DNA from: Phragmites australis
Taxonomy: Eukaryota; Streptophyta; Magnoliopsida; Poales; Poaceae
DNA: 64,000 nt
Assembly (NCBI RefSeq): GCF_958298935.1
Contig: NC_084935.1
Coordinates: 8,876,001 to 8,940,000, forward strand
Direction: 5' to 3'
Shown: positions 36,442-47,615 of the stretch, one piece after another
How the letters are laid out: every line of letters begins with the position of its first letter
Position numbering within the stretch: the stretch's first letter is position 1
Program-made: the position numbers and the translations under genes
Notes under the pieces: generated by a model
What the model was told of the DNA's origin: nothing
Seen by the model: the letters and a program-made list of their open reading frames with translations, nothing else
Database searches by the model: none

Positions 36442-37911
36442 GTTAATCGGATACAGATTTTTCTTACCATATTTACATTTAGTCATATTAGTTATCTTAT
36501 ATAATATTTTCATTTCTACTTTATTATTCTATTAGTGTAACTGGAACAATAAAAAAACTTAGATTAGTAGCTTTTCAGTTGACCATATGAATTTTCGACT
36601 ATCTTCTAGAAAATAGAGCTTAAAGTATAATATTCTATTGATTATATCCCATCGAACATGTTTCTCATTTAATGTTATGTAGTAAAATTTTGCAAGTTTT
36701 TGATAAGTCTTTATAATATACACAGCAAGCTAAGAAGTTGCTATTTGTTTTAAAAAGAAAACAAAAAATCAAGTATGCAAGTCAATTAATCAAGTTGTAA
36801 AGTTACTGCAATGATCTATTTATATGCTGCTATAGAAAACCAAATATGAATTTATGTTATGAAACAACGTTGAGATGGAACAAGTTAAGTAGATTTGCAT
36901 TATAAATTGTTTGCAGAGTAAGCATGTTAAAGACAATAAACAACTATGAGTAAGTAGATTTGCATCTTTTTATAATAAATTATAACCACTTTTAAATTTA
37001 TTTCTTGTGAACTCTACTTTTTGGTCGTTCATCTATTAATTAATTAATAACTAAACTTGCATGTGCAAGATATACCGATGCTACAACAGTCAGATGGTGG
37101 CACTAAAGCAATATAATGGAAGAAAAAAAATAGAAGACCAGCTGATTAAGAAAACTATACCAGAGCATGTAGATGATGATAGCGTAGGCAGTAAAAACCC
37201 AACAATTAATTTCAAAATATGTGAGATTAATATAAGCCCGATATCAGAACTAATCTGACAAAGACAAATTGACAGATTCGATCTTCCACAATGCACAACC
37301 AATACAGATTATCAAGAAACAAAGCAAGACAACCAATTTGTCAGATTTGCACAACCAATGCATGTCGTTGAAGATCACGAAATCGTGGCAAGAAAACCAA
37401 ACAAACAGAGCTTTCGACGATGCAACACCATTGCAGGTCAATGACAACAAAGAAGCAATGAAGAATTTCGTCATGTACTTTTTAATATATAGGCCTTATT
37501 ACCGAGAAAGACTTTGTATCCAATTCAGTTGCATGTGAGTGTCAGGCAAATAGATATAAAGATCCAACTGTAACTCTCTTTTTTTAATATCTGACTTCAT
37601 ATATACATGTGTGTACCACCTTGGACTCTTTTTTTAAATATCTGACTTCCCATATACATGTGTACCTTAGTATCCGATTTGATTGCATGTGATTACGAAC
37701 TTAGACTCTTTGTTTGCATAATTTTCGTATTAGATGTGTGTATCGTCCATATACAGATATTGATTTCGATATGAGCTTTTTGATAAATATAGAACGTTTG
37801 ATGTTCATAACAATAGGTGGTTCAGATCATTTTCTTTTCTCTGATTAACGTAGTAATTTTATGCCTTTAAGAGCGAACGAGGATACTCCTTTTGCCCCCT
37901 CAAATATTAAG

Positions 37912-37915
<4 letters not shown>
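36442..37915. other. Intergenic; short unrecognised ORFs
   Basis: Two open frames at about 37061-37258 and 37269-37538 give peptides rich in charged and polar residues that match no family I know. The surrounding DNA is AT-rich. They could be relics of a transposon-internal gene. Confidence 0.4.

Positions 37916-37962
<47 letters not shown>
37916..37962. repeat. (TA)n microsatellite
   Basis: About 23 uninterrupted TA dinucleotides. Confidence 0.95.
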
Positions 37963-37965
<3 letters not shown>

Positions 37966-38404
37966 TACTTAACCAAAAAAAAGAAAGGATCCTGTCGCTC
38001 TACGATCGATCTGTGATTGCCAAATATCAATAGGAACAACCTTTTCAGAGACACGAGCCTACCATGCATCCACCAGCAGAAAATAAAAGGAGAAAACAAG
38101 GAAAGACGAGCAACAAACCATCGCTCTATGCAAAAGGAAGCTGGTGATAGACGCGGCCGTAAAGTGGAATATTCTAGAATCTTCTTCCCTTATCCTTTCA
38201 CCAGCTCGGCTTATGCTCAGCTAGGAGTGAATGTATTGACTCAAAGCTTAGTTTATCGTCACTGATGCTAGTGTTGCAGGTCAGTGCCCTGCTGTCTGGC
38301 AATCTTCGGTATCGCTAGTCACCTGGTCAACCATAAAAAACGAAGTCCAGCAAAGTAAAATATAGTTGAATGTGAATGTGCCTAGTCATGGTCGTCGTAT
38401 AATA

Positions 38405-38546
38405 TAGGGGTGCCAATAGGTGAACTTTTGACTCTCTTTAGTTCATTTGTTTGTATAAGAAATTCACAAAATGGATGAGAAAGTGAGTTTTTAGTTCATT
38501 CGTAGCCAAACTAAAGAGGGTAGAGGGTAGACCTCTTGCACCTCTA
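38405..38546. mobile_element. hAT-type MITE (142 bp) with 8-bp target duplication
   Basis: The termini are TAGGGGTGC and, inverted, TAGAGGTGC. The inner inverted repeat continues with CTCTTTAGTT / AACTAAAGAG. The identical octamer GTATAATA flanks both sides (38397-38404 and 38547-38554), as expected for hAT transposition. Confidence 0.9.
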
Positions 38547-38641
38547 GTATAATACGCTTCAGGAGTTCAGGTTCACTCAGAGGAGTGCATGGTTTACTTG
38601 TTAGCTACTGACATATATACACACACATACATACATACATG

Positions 38642-38681
38642 TCAACTACTACAAGAGTTACCTAACTCTTATAGTAGTTGA
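38642..38681. other. Compact 19-bp stem hairpin
   Basis: TCAACTACTACAAGAGTTA is followed by a 2-base loop and TAACTCTTATAGTAGTTGA. This is a 19-bp inverted repeat with one mismatch, which would be G:U in RNA. It lies after a CACA/CATA microsatellite. Confidence 0.85.
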
Positions 38682-38779
38682 TATGACAATGTATCTTTTG
38701 TTTTGTGCATTTTAATTGAAGCATCTTTTTAATTGATAAGAGTTGGATGGTAGCTCAAAAGAGGAATCTCTCAAAGCGG

Positions 38780-40180
38780 ATGGCATCTAAAGCCAAAATG
38801 TACGAGATGATGCTGGTATTGAAACTGAGACTGCTGCCAGGAAGGAGGAGGAGGATGATAGGAAGGAGGATGCTGCCAGAAAGGACGAGGAGGCTACTAC
38901 TAGGAAGAAGGAGGAGGCTGCTGCCAGTAAGGAGGAGGCTGGTGTATATGTCACTTATGTACAGAAGAAGCTTCGATCTAGGAAAGATGACACAGATGCA
39001 AATTTGAAGAATGATGTTGCTGCCAGGAAGAAGAAGGATGTTGCTGCCAAGAAGGAGGAGGGTGCTACCAAAAAGAAGGGTGTTGCGGGCAGATCGAAGA
39101 AGATGACAGCTGCCGAAAAAGAAATTTCCAAGTTTAATGAAGATACGAGGAAGGAGATGGAACTATCTATTGCTAGTGCAACCAGGTAGGCTGAAATTGA
39201 TGCTGCAATTGCTCAAGCTGAAGCATTAAAGGATGATGCTGGAGGCGGTGAAGATGACGAGGAGGTGCAATTTACAGATGATGAAGATTTTTTTCTGTTG
39301 TGTACGCTGTCATTCACTCTAACTGAAGAGTAGGCTACACAACATTCTATAATGGATGACCCACAAGAATTTCTGAGGGCCATGTTTGAGATGCTTGGTG
39401 AGAGGTTGTGTTCAATCCCTAGCAAGTACACTTCCCCCTTTGATTTTAAAGGGCAACGACCACAAGTACCAATGTCTAAGGCTATGGCTCTTAGGAGGAA
39501 GATAGCGCGACCCTGATCTGAAAAGGCAAGAAACCAGTCACAACTATTTCGTTTATTTCCTACATTTTGTTAGCCAATTTATCCATTTTGAATGACCTGG
39601 CCTCTTTTTTTCTTTTTCTTTTTTGTGTTTGCAATGTGAATCTTATCAGTTTTGGCTTGTTTGTTCAGCTAAGTGGTGAAGACATTGTTGACTCATTCAA
39701 TGATGGAAAACAAGTGGAGCAGTGGGTCATTGATTATATTGTTGCTTGCTTGCGTTATGACAACATCGTACACAGGGTGGATGCTTCTGGATATAGGATC
39801 TTCATCTCCTATGGTATTTTTGTGAGTCATCTATTACTTCTGCTTATTAGTTATCGATACACATATGTTTGTTATTTTTTTAGACATGGTTACATGGTTG
39901 TTTTTAACAATTTTTTTATGTTGTAACTGGAGTTTTTAGCATGTTTTAAGTGTATTGTTTACATGTTGTAAACTGATTTTTACAATATTATAACTTGTTT
40001 GTTTTAGCATGTTGTAATTGAGTTTTTAGCATGTTGTAACTGAATTTTTAGCATGTTGTAACTGAGTTTTTATAGCATATATAATGATTTCTTGCATTTT
40101 ATTTGTTTTGCAGATACATTTAAACACTGATAATCTTTTTATCGCCCTGTGGAGTATGAATATGCAGTTAAAGTACTAAG
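38780..40180 (+). pseudogene. Lysine/glutamate-rich second ORF of a MULE/CACTA-type element
   Basis: A single frame from about 38795 encodes a long charged segment: TAARKEEEDDRKEDAARKDE, then a series of RKKxVAAKKEE-like repeats, then KEISKFNEDTRKEMELSIAS. It is likely coiled coil. After a TAG it continues AEIDAAIAQAEALKDDAGG and later ERLCSIPSKYTSPFDFKGQ. An apparent intron follows, then LSGEDIVDSFNDGKQVEQWV (39670-39730), then another intron and HLNTDNLFIALWSMNM (40116). The latter segments are the kind of sequence that precedes Ulp1-like protease domains in transposon-borne genes, but the protease itself is not seen. Internal stops make it a relic. Confidence 0.55.
39935..40085. repeat. 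Short tandem repeats of TTTTTAGCATGTTGTAACTG
   Basis: Four to six ~22-bp units, three of them nearly identical at 40005-40075. Further single copies of ATGTTGTAACTG lie at about 40245, 40567, 40585 and 40643. Confidence 0.75.
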
Positions 40181-40765
40181 AGTCGAGCTACAAAGTATGA
40201 TATCTCCGAGACAAAATTGGTCAGCTTTTTATATGCACGTTGTAACTGCTCTCAGTTGCATGATGCAATTGATTGATTTATTTATTTTCATGTTACAACT
40301 GTATTGTTCTTAGTTTCTAGATTGTGTTGGTGATTATATAGTAACTTATATGTGACACATGGAGTAATTGGTTTCTTACCAGTGTAGGTACTATGGTAGC
40401 TCTCAGATATTTTTGTGGAACTACTGGCTGGTTATAATGACATGTTAACTGATATATCACTCAGGTGGTAATTGATATGATGTATGTGTAGTTTCTAAGG
40501 TTGATACTATTGTAATATGTATGTGTGGTAATTTATTTTTTACTTAAATAGTAACTATTTTTTATGCATGTTGTAACTACAGTGATAGTCATGTTGTAAC
40601 TGCTCTTAGTTGCATGATGCAATTGATTTGATTTTATGTTTCATGTTGTAACTATATGCTTGACCATGTAGTGACCAAATTAATCATTTTTTATACTTTA
40701 CATGTAGATATTGATTCCAGTGTAAACAAAACTTATTCCACTAATATATGATGCATTCATAAAGG

Positions 40766-43700
40766 TCACAGTGTGGGTAGTAACGAGTGTGATTGCATAA
40801 TAGTAGTTGTAACACTATCTCGTAAGTAATTGTGGATAGTAACCAGTTTGACTGCAGAGTAGTAAGTAGATTGGATCTGGTAAGTAACTAACTTGTGTAC
40901 TAATGTGTGAGACGATATGATTATTAAGCTCACCTGTGTGTTCTCACTATTTTCACTCATAGCTGAATTCACATGCTCTCACATCTTCATGCACCTTGAA
41001 CACGTGCAGTGACCAAGAGAAGTTGTCTTTCCCTTTTTCATGCTTAACGAGTACTCGTTCTCCTTTTTAGGATCAACATCCATACGGAATGTTGTGCTTT
41101 TTATCCATTTTGTCATATACTCTTGGTGTGCCTTCCTGGTGTACACCCGGTTTAATTGCTCATCATACAGCGCTAGGTAAGGTCTGATATTTTTCGCCTA
41201 TTTTTTTTAGAAAAAGTTAGATTTTGCAATCAGACATTGCAGTAGTGGAAAATGTATTGTAGATGATATCGCAACTAACATTCGAATATGAGAAATAATT
41301 GCCCTACATGCTGAAAAGTAACCAGTATAGAGAAAAACACTAGTGGGAATTCAGTAGTGATCAGGGCCCTAGTTGAGTAGTAATCCGTATGCATTGTAAG
41401 CAGTAACTGGTTTTAAACAAAACTTATTTTTATCACCTATGAGTAGTTGGTCTCCCCTGCTTCCATGTGGTCGACATATTGAATGGCTTTAAGCACCTTC
41501 TAGGCAAACATGTGCAGCGATGTTGTTTTGTTCACAAATCTGTCCTTTAGTACTCTGTTGGTGCTTTCGCTCCTTTGTGTGGACATCATTCTTCCACAAT
41601 AGAGGCCCTCAAAGTATGTTGCAATCCACATCGTACTCTTCTCCCACAATAATTTGATTGTTGGGTTGTCAATTATGGCATACTCCTGCATTGCCATAGG
41701 CCTCGCTATAGGAAGAGTTTATTGTCCAAGCTTGTTCAAATTCAGTTGGCGACAACGAGAAGTTGAATAGACCTTCAACCTTCTCTCTTAGACCTTTGTG
41801 CGCAATGTATAGTTTGTCGAGGTCATTTTGCCAAGGCCTTAGCACATGAAACCTGCAATACCTATGTTGTGTCTTGTCAAAAACCTCTGTTATTGCTAAT
41901 TTCATTGATTGATCCTCATCTACAAAATAGTATTTTGTTGTAATCAGAGTTGCAACTCTGGCATCAAGAGTCGTAATCACATAGGAGGAGGGGGATGGAA
42001 ATGCACCTATTATCAACACCTGGGGTTGATGTCCATGCATGCAGTTCCTGAATGTTGTGAAGAGACAAACAAAAGAATTTGCTGACTCATCATGTATAAG
42101 CACTTGCTTGAAGATAACATTTTGCAGCTGATGGTTTGATCCAACAAACATTGCTAGCGGCATATTTTTGTTATTTGTTCTGTGCGTCGTGTCAAATGTG
42201 ATGACATCCTCGAAATATTTTCATTCAACCCTTTTGTTTGCGTGTTTCTAGAAGATGTTCTGAATGACTTTGGTCTTGGGGTGAATCATTACATCCCAAT
42301 AGAAATACTCGTTATTTGTTTTGCATTCGTTGAAGAAGGCAGTGAGATTTGGGATATCGTCTTCTCTTCCTTGCCTAAGAAATTCTTCTTTGCTGTTGGT
42401 TGTAAAAAGTCAAGTGTTAGCACTGCAAATCCATTATAGTAGTAACTGGTGTTCAGATGAAATTGCAACTACAATGATAATCATGGTTTTACTTAACAAT
42501 AATCATAATAGTAATATGACAATAACCTGTAATCAGTTAGAATAGTAACTATTAAACAAAGGAATCTCAAATATGATGACAAGCATATGTCTAGGACAGT
42601 AACCACAAATATGATACAGGAATAATTTCTAGCAATCTACCTGTTCTTTAGATCCCTCTCAGTAAATGACCAGTTTTGGTGACCTCCGTGTAGTTCTGAC
42701 ATCACATTCATCGCTGCCTAGTGCTGCACTCCGTTTCGCACTATGATATTCATTAGGTTTAATAGGGTCTTTCCTCTTATGTGCATGCATATAGCGTGTC
42801 ATCCGCGGTCAGGGGAATAGTTGATGGTTGTGTTCCAAAACAACATGACCTATATACAAGAATTTTTCATTCTTGTTCAGCTTCACTTTTACCTCAACTT
42901 TGCAACCACATCACATTGATGTCTTTTCAGTTTGGCGGTCCTCATCTTCTTCATAATCTTCACTTTCTTGGGTACCATAATGTCTTTGACTGCTACATAC
43001 GTAAAAGCATACTTGATTCCGTGTTCGATACTTATGGACGTTAAACCCAGCCAGGATTGTATTGTCACAGTAGAAGTTGTATGCTTCTTTTGGATCATCA
43101 AATATTAGTCCCTCTTTTGGCACAAACTCATCCAACACCAATGAGTCCTAGATTAACACAAGGCATAGTAATCAAGAGTCGAAACAAGATCACAGGATTT
43201 AGCATAATTCATATAGAAACATAATGGAAATTAATTCAAGTTCTTTTTCATAGTCTAGATAGATGAAACTTACATTTTCTCCCCTAATCATAACTGGGTG
43301 AAATAGTAGATCATAACTTGGGTGTAATCAACATACACGGATACATGTTATAACAATCGCAACCAGGGTATGTTCAAAACAGTAACCAGCAAGTACAATA
43401 ATTGCAATTGATCCAAGTTTTTTTAGATAACAAGTGTAATCAGGATTGCAACCAGTGAGTATTAGCAACAGTAACTAGGATGCATTGAACATGTACAGTT
43501 ACATATTATAGCAATCGCAACTAAGGTGTATTCAAAACAGTAACCAGAAAGTACAATAATGTCAATTGAGTATTAGTAACTAGGATGTATTGAACATGAA
43601 CGGTACACATTGTAGCAATCGCAACCAGGCTATGTTCGAAACAGTAACCAGTAATTACAATAATTGCACTTAATCCTAGTTTTTTTAGGCAACAAGTGTA

Positions 43701-44148
43701 ACCAGTCGAAACTAACATATGCACACAATCGTAACACACTACAGGGGACCTTGTAATGAATTGCAACCAGTGTATATTAGCAATAGTAACTACAAAGCAC
43801 AAGAGATTGCAACTAGAAACTTACATGGACGTATGTCTTATCCAACGCAGGTGTCACCATGGCGCTTGGAGAAATTACAAGTGGGGGCATCATTTGTGAT
43901 TTGAGCAAAGGATCCATGGCTTGGAGGCGAGGACGTGGAGGCGGTACCGATGTGATCAGCATAGAGGAAGCTGTCGTTGATCTTGTTGGATTCGTGGTCA
44001 TCGGTGCTATAGCAGTTGCGATCGACGATGGATCTGGGGAATCAACGGTGTTGACGCATGCGGAGTCGTGAAACCCACCACGGTTCGAGGTCATGGCGCC
44101 ATAGTTGCGATGGGGTGGCGTCGAATTCGGTCGATTCCCCATGACCAT
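40766..44148 (-). pseudogene. FAR1/FHY3-like MULE transposase relic
   Basis: Exon 1 (44148-43825, MVMGNRPNSTPPHRNYGAM) ends in a GT donor. It joins in phase to exon 2 at 43147, which opens with the FAR1 DNA-binding domain (DEFVPKEGLIFDDPKEAYNF; AGFNVHKYRTRNQVCFYVC). After frameshifts come NEKFLYIGHVVLEHNHQL, then FNECKTNNEYFYWDVMIHP and the MULE transposase domain (MPLAMFVGSNHQLQNVIFKQ; FVCLFTTFRNCMHGHQPQVL; EDQSMKLAITEVFDKTQHRY, CRFHVLRPWQ). A stretch of about 100 bp between VLII and DEDQSM has GT-AG ends and keeps phase if removed, so it is probably an intron. The C-terminal part reads EGLYCGRMMSTQRSESTNRV and, near 41000, CTCSRCMKM. Several stops and shifts make it non-functional. Confidence 0.85.
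43330..43830. repeat. Diverged tandem repeats within intron 1 of the FAR1-like relic
   Basis: Units of roughly 125-170 bp begin near 43341, 43503 and 43606 with CATTRTAGCAATCGCAACCA-like phrases. They continue with TTCAAAACAGTAACCAG and TACAATAATTGCAATTGATC. The intron is largely made of them. Confidence 0.7.
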
Positions 44149-44372
44149 CGGGGTGAAATCGCCGCTCCGCGGTGATCCTGTTCATGCTTTTTGTATGGAG
44201 CTGCGTGGAGGAAGCCAGATCGGAGTCGAGATCGGTGGGGCGCGGTCGGGGATCAAAGTTGGTCGCTGGCTTCCGGCGCGAGAGGAAGGTGGGCTTGGGT
44301 CATAGTCGCACGAGGATGAAGCCTGGTCTGTCGGATGGAGGAGGCGCGCGGCACAGCGGCAATTTAATCTCC

Positions 44373-44375
<3 letters not shown>

Positions 44376-44452
<77 letters not shown>

Positions 44453-44624
44453 TGTATATATATGTGTGTGTATATATATACATGTGTATATATGTGTGTG
44501 TGTATATATATATATGTGTATATATATATGTGTGTGTGTGTATATGTATATATGTATATATGTATATGTATATATGTGTATATATATATATATGTATATA
44601 TGTGTATATGTACATATGTATATG

Positions 44625-44657
<33 letters not shown>

Positions 44658-44822
44658 ATCTGTATATGTATATATCTGTATATGTGTATATGTGTATGTA
44701 TATGTGTATGTATATGTGTATGTATATGTGTATATGTATATGTATATGTATATATGTGTGTATATATATGTATGTGTATGTGTATATGTGTATATATGTA
44801 TATATAGATGTATATATATATG
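44376..44822. repeat. Long TG/TA microsatellite (~450 bp)
   Basis: A pure (TG)n run of about 70 bp passes into mixed (TA)n(TG)n blocks with occasional C. ORFs of more than 150 codons open in several frames on both strands, but all encode dipeptide-like Cys/Val/Tyr/Ile or Thr/His repeats and are not genes. Confidence 0.95.
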
Positions 44823-45049
44823 TTCTCTGCTTCTAATAATTATTAACACGAGGTGTTGCGAAAAATGTCATGCTATTTAATTTTTTTCCTGTGTAACTAC
44901 GACTGATCTTAAGATGTATGTAGTAATCAGACGTGCAATTTGAATCAGTCTACCTCTGCCTACTGGAGACAGTCCAACTGCCATGGATTGTATGTCTTGT
45001 GGCTAACGATCACATACGGTATGTTGAGTGGGTTTATATAGAATCTAAT
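44823..45049. other. Intergenic, no gene recognised
   Basis: Contains a CCAACTGCCATGGATTGTAT block echoed at about 45565 (CCAACTGGTATGGTTGACTAT), suggesting small local duplications. Confidence 0.45.
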
Positions 45050-45550
45050 TGGATCATGCGATCTCTCGGATGCTGTGCCTCAAGATAATTATTTACCGAT
45101 TGCAACTTCTTAAAAAGATGTTTCAAAAGTTAGCATTCAAAGTCTCTATTAGAATATGCAACTATCAGAGCAGCAAGTGACTTGATCATATGATGCAAGC
45201 CCAGTTTCAACAAACTAAACAAGAAACACCCTGACTTTGCCTTCAATATCACGGAACCACCTCCGTTACCCTCTCTAGAAACAAAATTGTGCAAGTTTCT
45301 TCCTAATACATGCATGCCACTGACGTAATGAGGTTGGCATGCTAATAATATATTCTAGGTGCAATCCAAACCAAAATGTTATCACTGCTTGATGAGCGTC
45401 TCTGCCTACTCTCTCTCTTACCAGCTTTACTGGAAACTAGAGACGGACGCATACACCACCACCATCTAGAAACGCTATCCAAGCGGACCTGGTGCACACT
45501 TGGAGAGAACATTTAGAGCCAGCACGAAATGCACTTCTTGTGTGAATTAA
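45050..45550. repeat. Direct duplication, copy 1 (with 47085-47615)
   Basis: Ordered shared phrases with copy 2 include the GATCTCTYGG opening, AGTTAGCATTCAAAG, GTTTCAACAAACTA, TTTGCCTTCAATATCACG, AGGTGCAATCCA, ACCTGGTGCACACTTG and GCACTTCTTGTG / GCACTTCTGTTGTG. Identity looks like roughly 70-75% over 500 bp by eye. It is non-coding. Confidence 0.75.
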
Positions 45551-45869
45551 ACGGCCTCTTAGGATAATCCAACTGGTATGGTTGACTATATTTCTTGTGG
45601 CTAAACATATTACAACTGAGCCCCACTTACTACAAGTCAAGTGAGTTTTTCTACGAACTACTAACATTTCGCCTGCCTTTGTTACAGGTTGTTTTAGTGA
45701 TATGTACTTGCCTATCAATATTTGTAGGCTATTTATAGTTTCTACTGGGTCTCATAAAATTAAGGTTCTTTCCTATGGGAAAAAAGCTGATTTTCAATAC
45801 GAAAGTGTATCTTTTCGTAAAAATATGTACATAAAGTTGTATGAGACTCCACTATTTAAGAATATGTTT
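45551..45869. other. Intergenic, no gene recognised
   Basis: No coding content and no complete repeat seen. Confidence 0.45.
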
Positions 45870-46610
45870 ATTTAAAGGTCCATGCGGGTTCTGCACTCAG
45901 CATGTGCAGGTTCGGCTGCTAAATCCTGCCCACGGGTCTAGCAGATCGGGCGCAGGTTTCTACCTATGCCTGTGGGCCCACGGGTCATCCGAACAGACCA
46001 GATGTCAGCCCAGCGGCCCAACCCACTCAGCCACTCCACCGCTCCACTACTCACTTACCCTGCCACCGCCACTCAGGCACAGGGCACTTGAGCCCCCACC
46101 TGGCTTCCTCGTTGCTGCCCCGTCCGGCCGCCCCGTCACCCCCTCTGCACCCCCGCCCAGCCTCCTTGCCGCTATCTCTGCTCCCCTGTCCAGCCTCCCC
46201 GCCAACTTTAGCGTCATGGTGACAAGGCAGACGAGGAGCCCCGCCGAGCTAATCAGCAGCGGGTAGCACACCACAGCGAAGCCATGGTCAATGTTGAACG
46301 ACGAAATGGATGCGATGAACAACACCACATAGGTGGACTCGGCGTAGGACCCCGACACCCGGCAGCCCCGCCGCCGCCCCTCCTGACCGCCCCGTCTCCC
46401 CCTACGCACCCCGCGCCATCCTCCCCATTGCCGCCCAGTCAGCGAGGCTCCCCGATCGACCCGATGAGCACCCGACAGGTGTGGGTTTGGATCCTAGTTT
46501 TTGCCCATTTGTCATCTCGGGCTCAAGTCGGGTTAAGACTGTTGGGTTTCGGGTCAGGTGTGATTTTGCTCCAGTCAGTCCTGACCTGACCCATTGCTAT
46601 CCCTACACGT
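45870..46610. mobile_element. GC-rich segment with hAT-like right end carrying a gene fragment
   Basis: The right edge, inverted, reads TAGGGATAGCAATGGGTCAGG, a hAT-type terminus of the TAGGGATGGCAA class. The left edge is less clear (GGTCCATGCGGGTTCTGC). Between them lies C-rich DNA including a fragment of a vacuolar pyrophosphatase gene. No target duplication was found. Confidence 0.45.
46205..46355 (-). pseudogene. Captured fragment of a vacuolar H+-pyrophosphatase gene
   Basis: The minus strand encodes SGSYAESTYVVLFIASISSF, followed by NIDHGFAVVCYPLLISSAG and LLVCLVTMTLKLA. This corresponds to the conserved GSYAEASCAALVVASISSFG...CYPLLISS...VCL transmembrane segment of plant vacuolar proton-pumping pyrophosphatases, just after the active-site region. 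About 45-50 residues of a protein of about 770 are present. The flanking sequence in the same frame is low-complexity arginine/glycine-rich and unrelated. It is a broken capture, not a gene. Confidence 0.7.
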
Positions 46611-47084
46611 GCATGCATATCCCATGCACTAATCTTCCAGTTAAGTATGAAAGATTGGGATCAAATCTTTTCAGTACCTCTTCTTTCCCTTGGCTAATTA
46701 CATGCTTATTGCATTTATATATGTACTTTTAAGAGAAAGAATTTATGTATATCAACACATGATGGTGTTGCTACCATTACACTATTTGTGGTGCTGGTGC
46801 ATCATGAACAAAAAGGAAAAGAGAGATTAGAACTTCATACTGATACTTGGATGGTGATCATTTTAACACGTGAATAGGCATTCTTTTGCTCAGTTTATAT
46901 CATCAGCAGGGTTGTTGTTGGTTCAGACAGGGTTGCAGCATGCATGTTTTCCTAGGTAGCGGGGTGGCGCAGATTGGGTTGTCAAATGGTCATAATTTAT
47001 GAATGGGTCATAACCAGGATCATAATTTGATGAGACGGCTCGGTTTGTAATTACTAATATAGGTATAGAGATATGGAGGATTTA
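46611..47084. other. Intergenic, no gene recognised
   Basis: No coding content seen. Confidence 0.5.
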
Positions 47085-47286
47085 AAGTCATGTGATCTCT
47101 TGGTTGTTAAGCCTTAAGATAACTATGTTTGCCAACCGTAACTCCTTCAAAAGTGCTTCCAATGTTAGTATTCAAAGCTTCTAATGCGCTACTATGAGAA
47201 TTGCAAGCGTCTTGAGCATATCACGCCGAGTTTTCAACAAACTAGACAATAGAGAACTGCTTTTGCCTTCAATATCACGAAACCAC

Positions 47287-47322
<36 letters not shown>

Positions 47323-47615
47323 TCTCACTAATACTTGCCTCACTGATCTATCCTACCCTACCCTTTAAGGACAGATCCATATCCATTGTAAAGAGTGGGC
47401 ATGCAAATTGTATACTCAAGGTGCAATCCAGACCTCCACTTATCACTTGATTACACACCTAAATAGTCTCTCTTAGCAGCTTTAATGGGCACTAAAGATA
47501 TAGGCTCATGCACCACCACGAAGTCACCAGCTACATTAGCTATCCAGCAAGCTAGACCTGGTGCACACTTGAAGACAACATCTAGCTAGAACCGACACAC
47601 CACGCACTTCTGTTG
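47085..47615. repeat. Direct duplication, copy 2 (with 45050-45550)
   Basis: See copy 1 for shared phrases. This copy has a (CA)n microsatellite at 47291-47319 where copy 1 has CCTCCGTTACC. It lies about 0.6 kb upstream of the WAT1-related start codon. Confidence 0.75.
47291..47319. repeat. (CA)n microsatellite
   Basis: About 14 CA dinucleotides inside duplication copy 2. Confidence 0.95.

Larger units (their letters stand above)
38700..44150. mobile_element. FAR1-type Mutator-like element relic with two convergent ORFs
   Basis: A plus-strand lysine/glutamate-rich ORF (38780-40180) converges on a minus-strand FAR1/FHY3-like transposase (44148 down to about 40770). Shared GTAACNRGT / AGTTACAACATG phrases are scattered through the non-coding parts of both halves, suggesting one unit. 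I could not identify terminal inverted repeats, so the outer limits are set by the coding relics. Confidence 0.55.

Noticed and set aside
44172..44880. ORFs of 150-210 codons on both strands
   Set aside because: They are translations of the TG/TA microsatellite (alternating Cys/Val/Tyr/Ile or Thr/His) and open in several frames at once.
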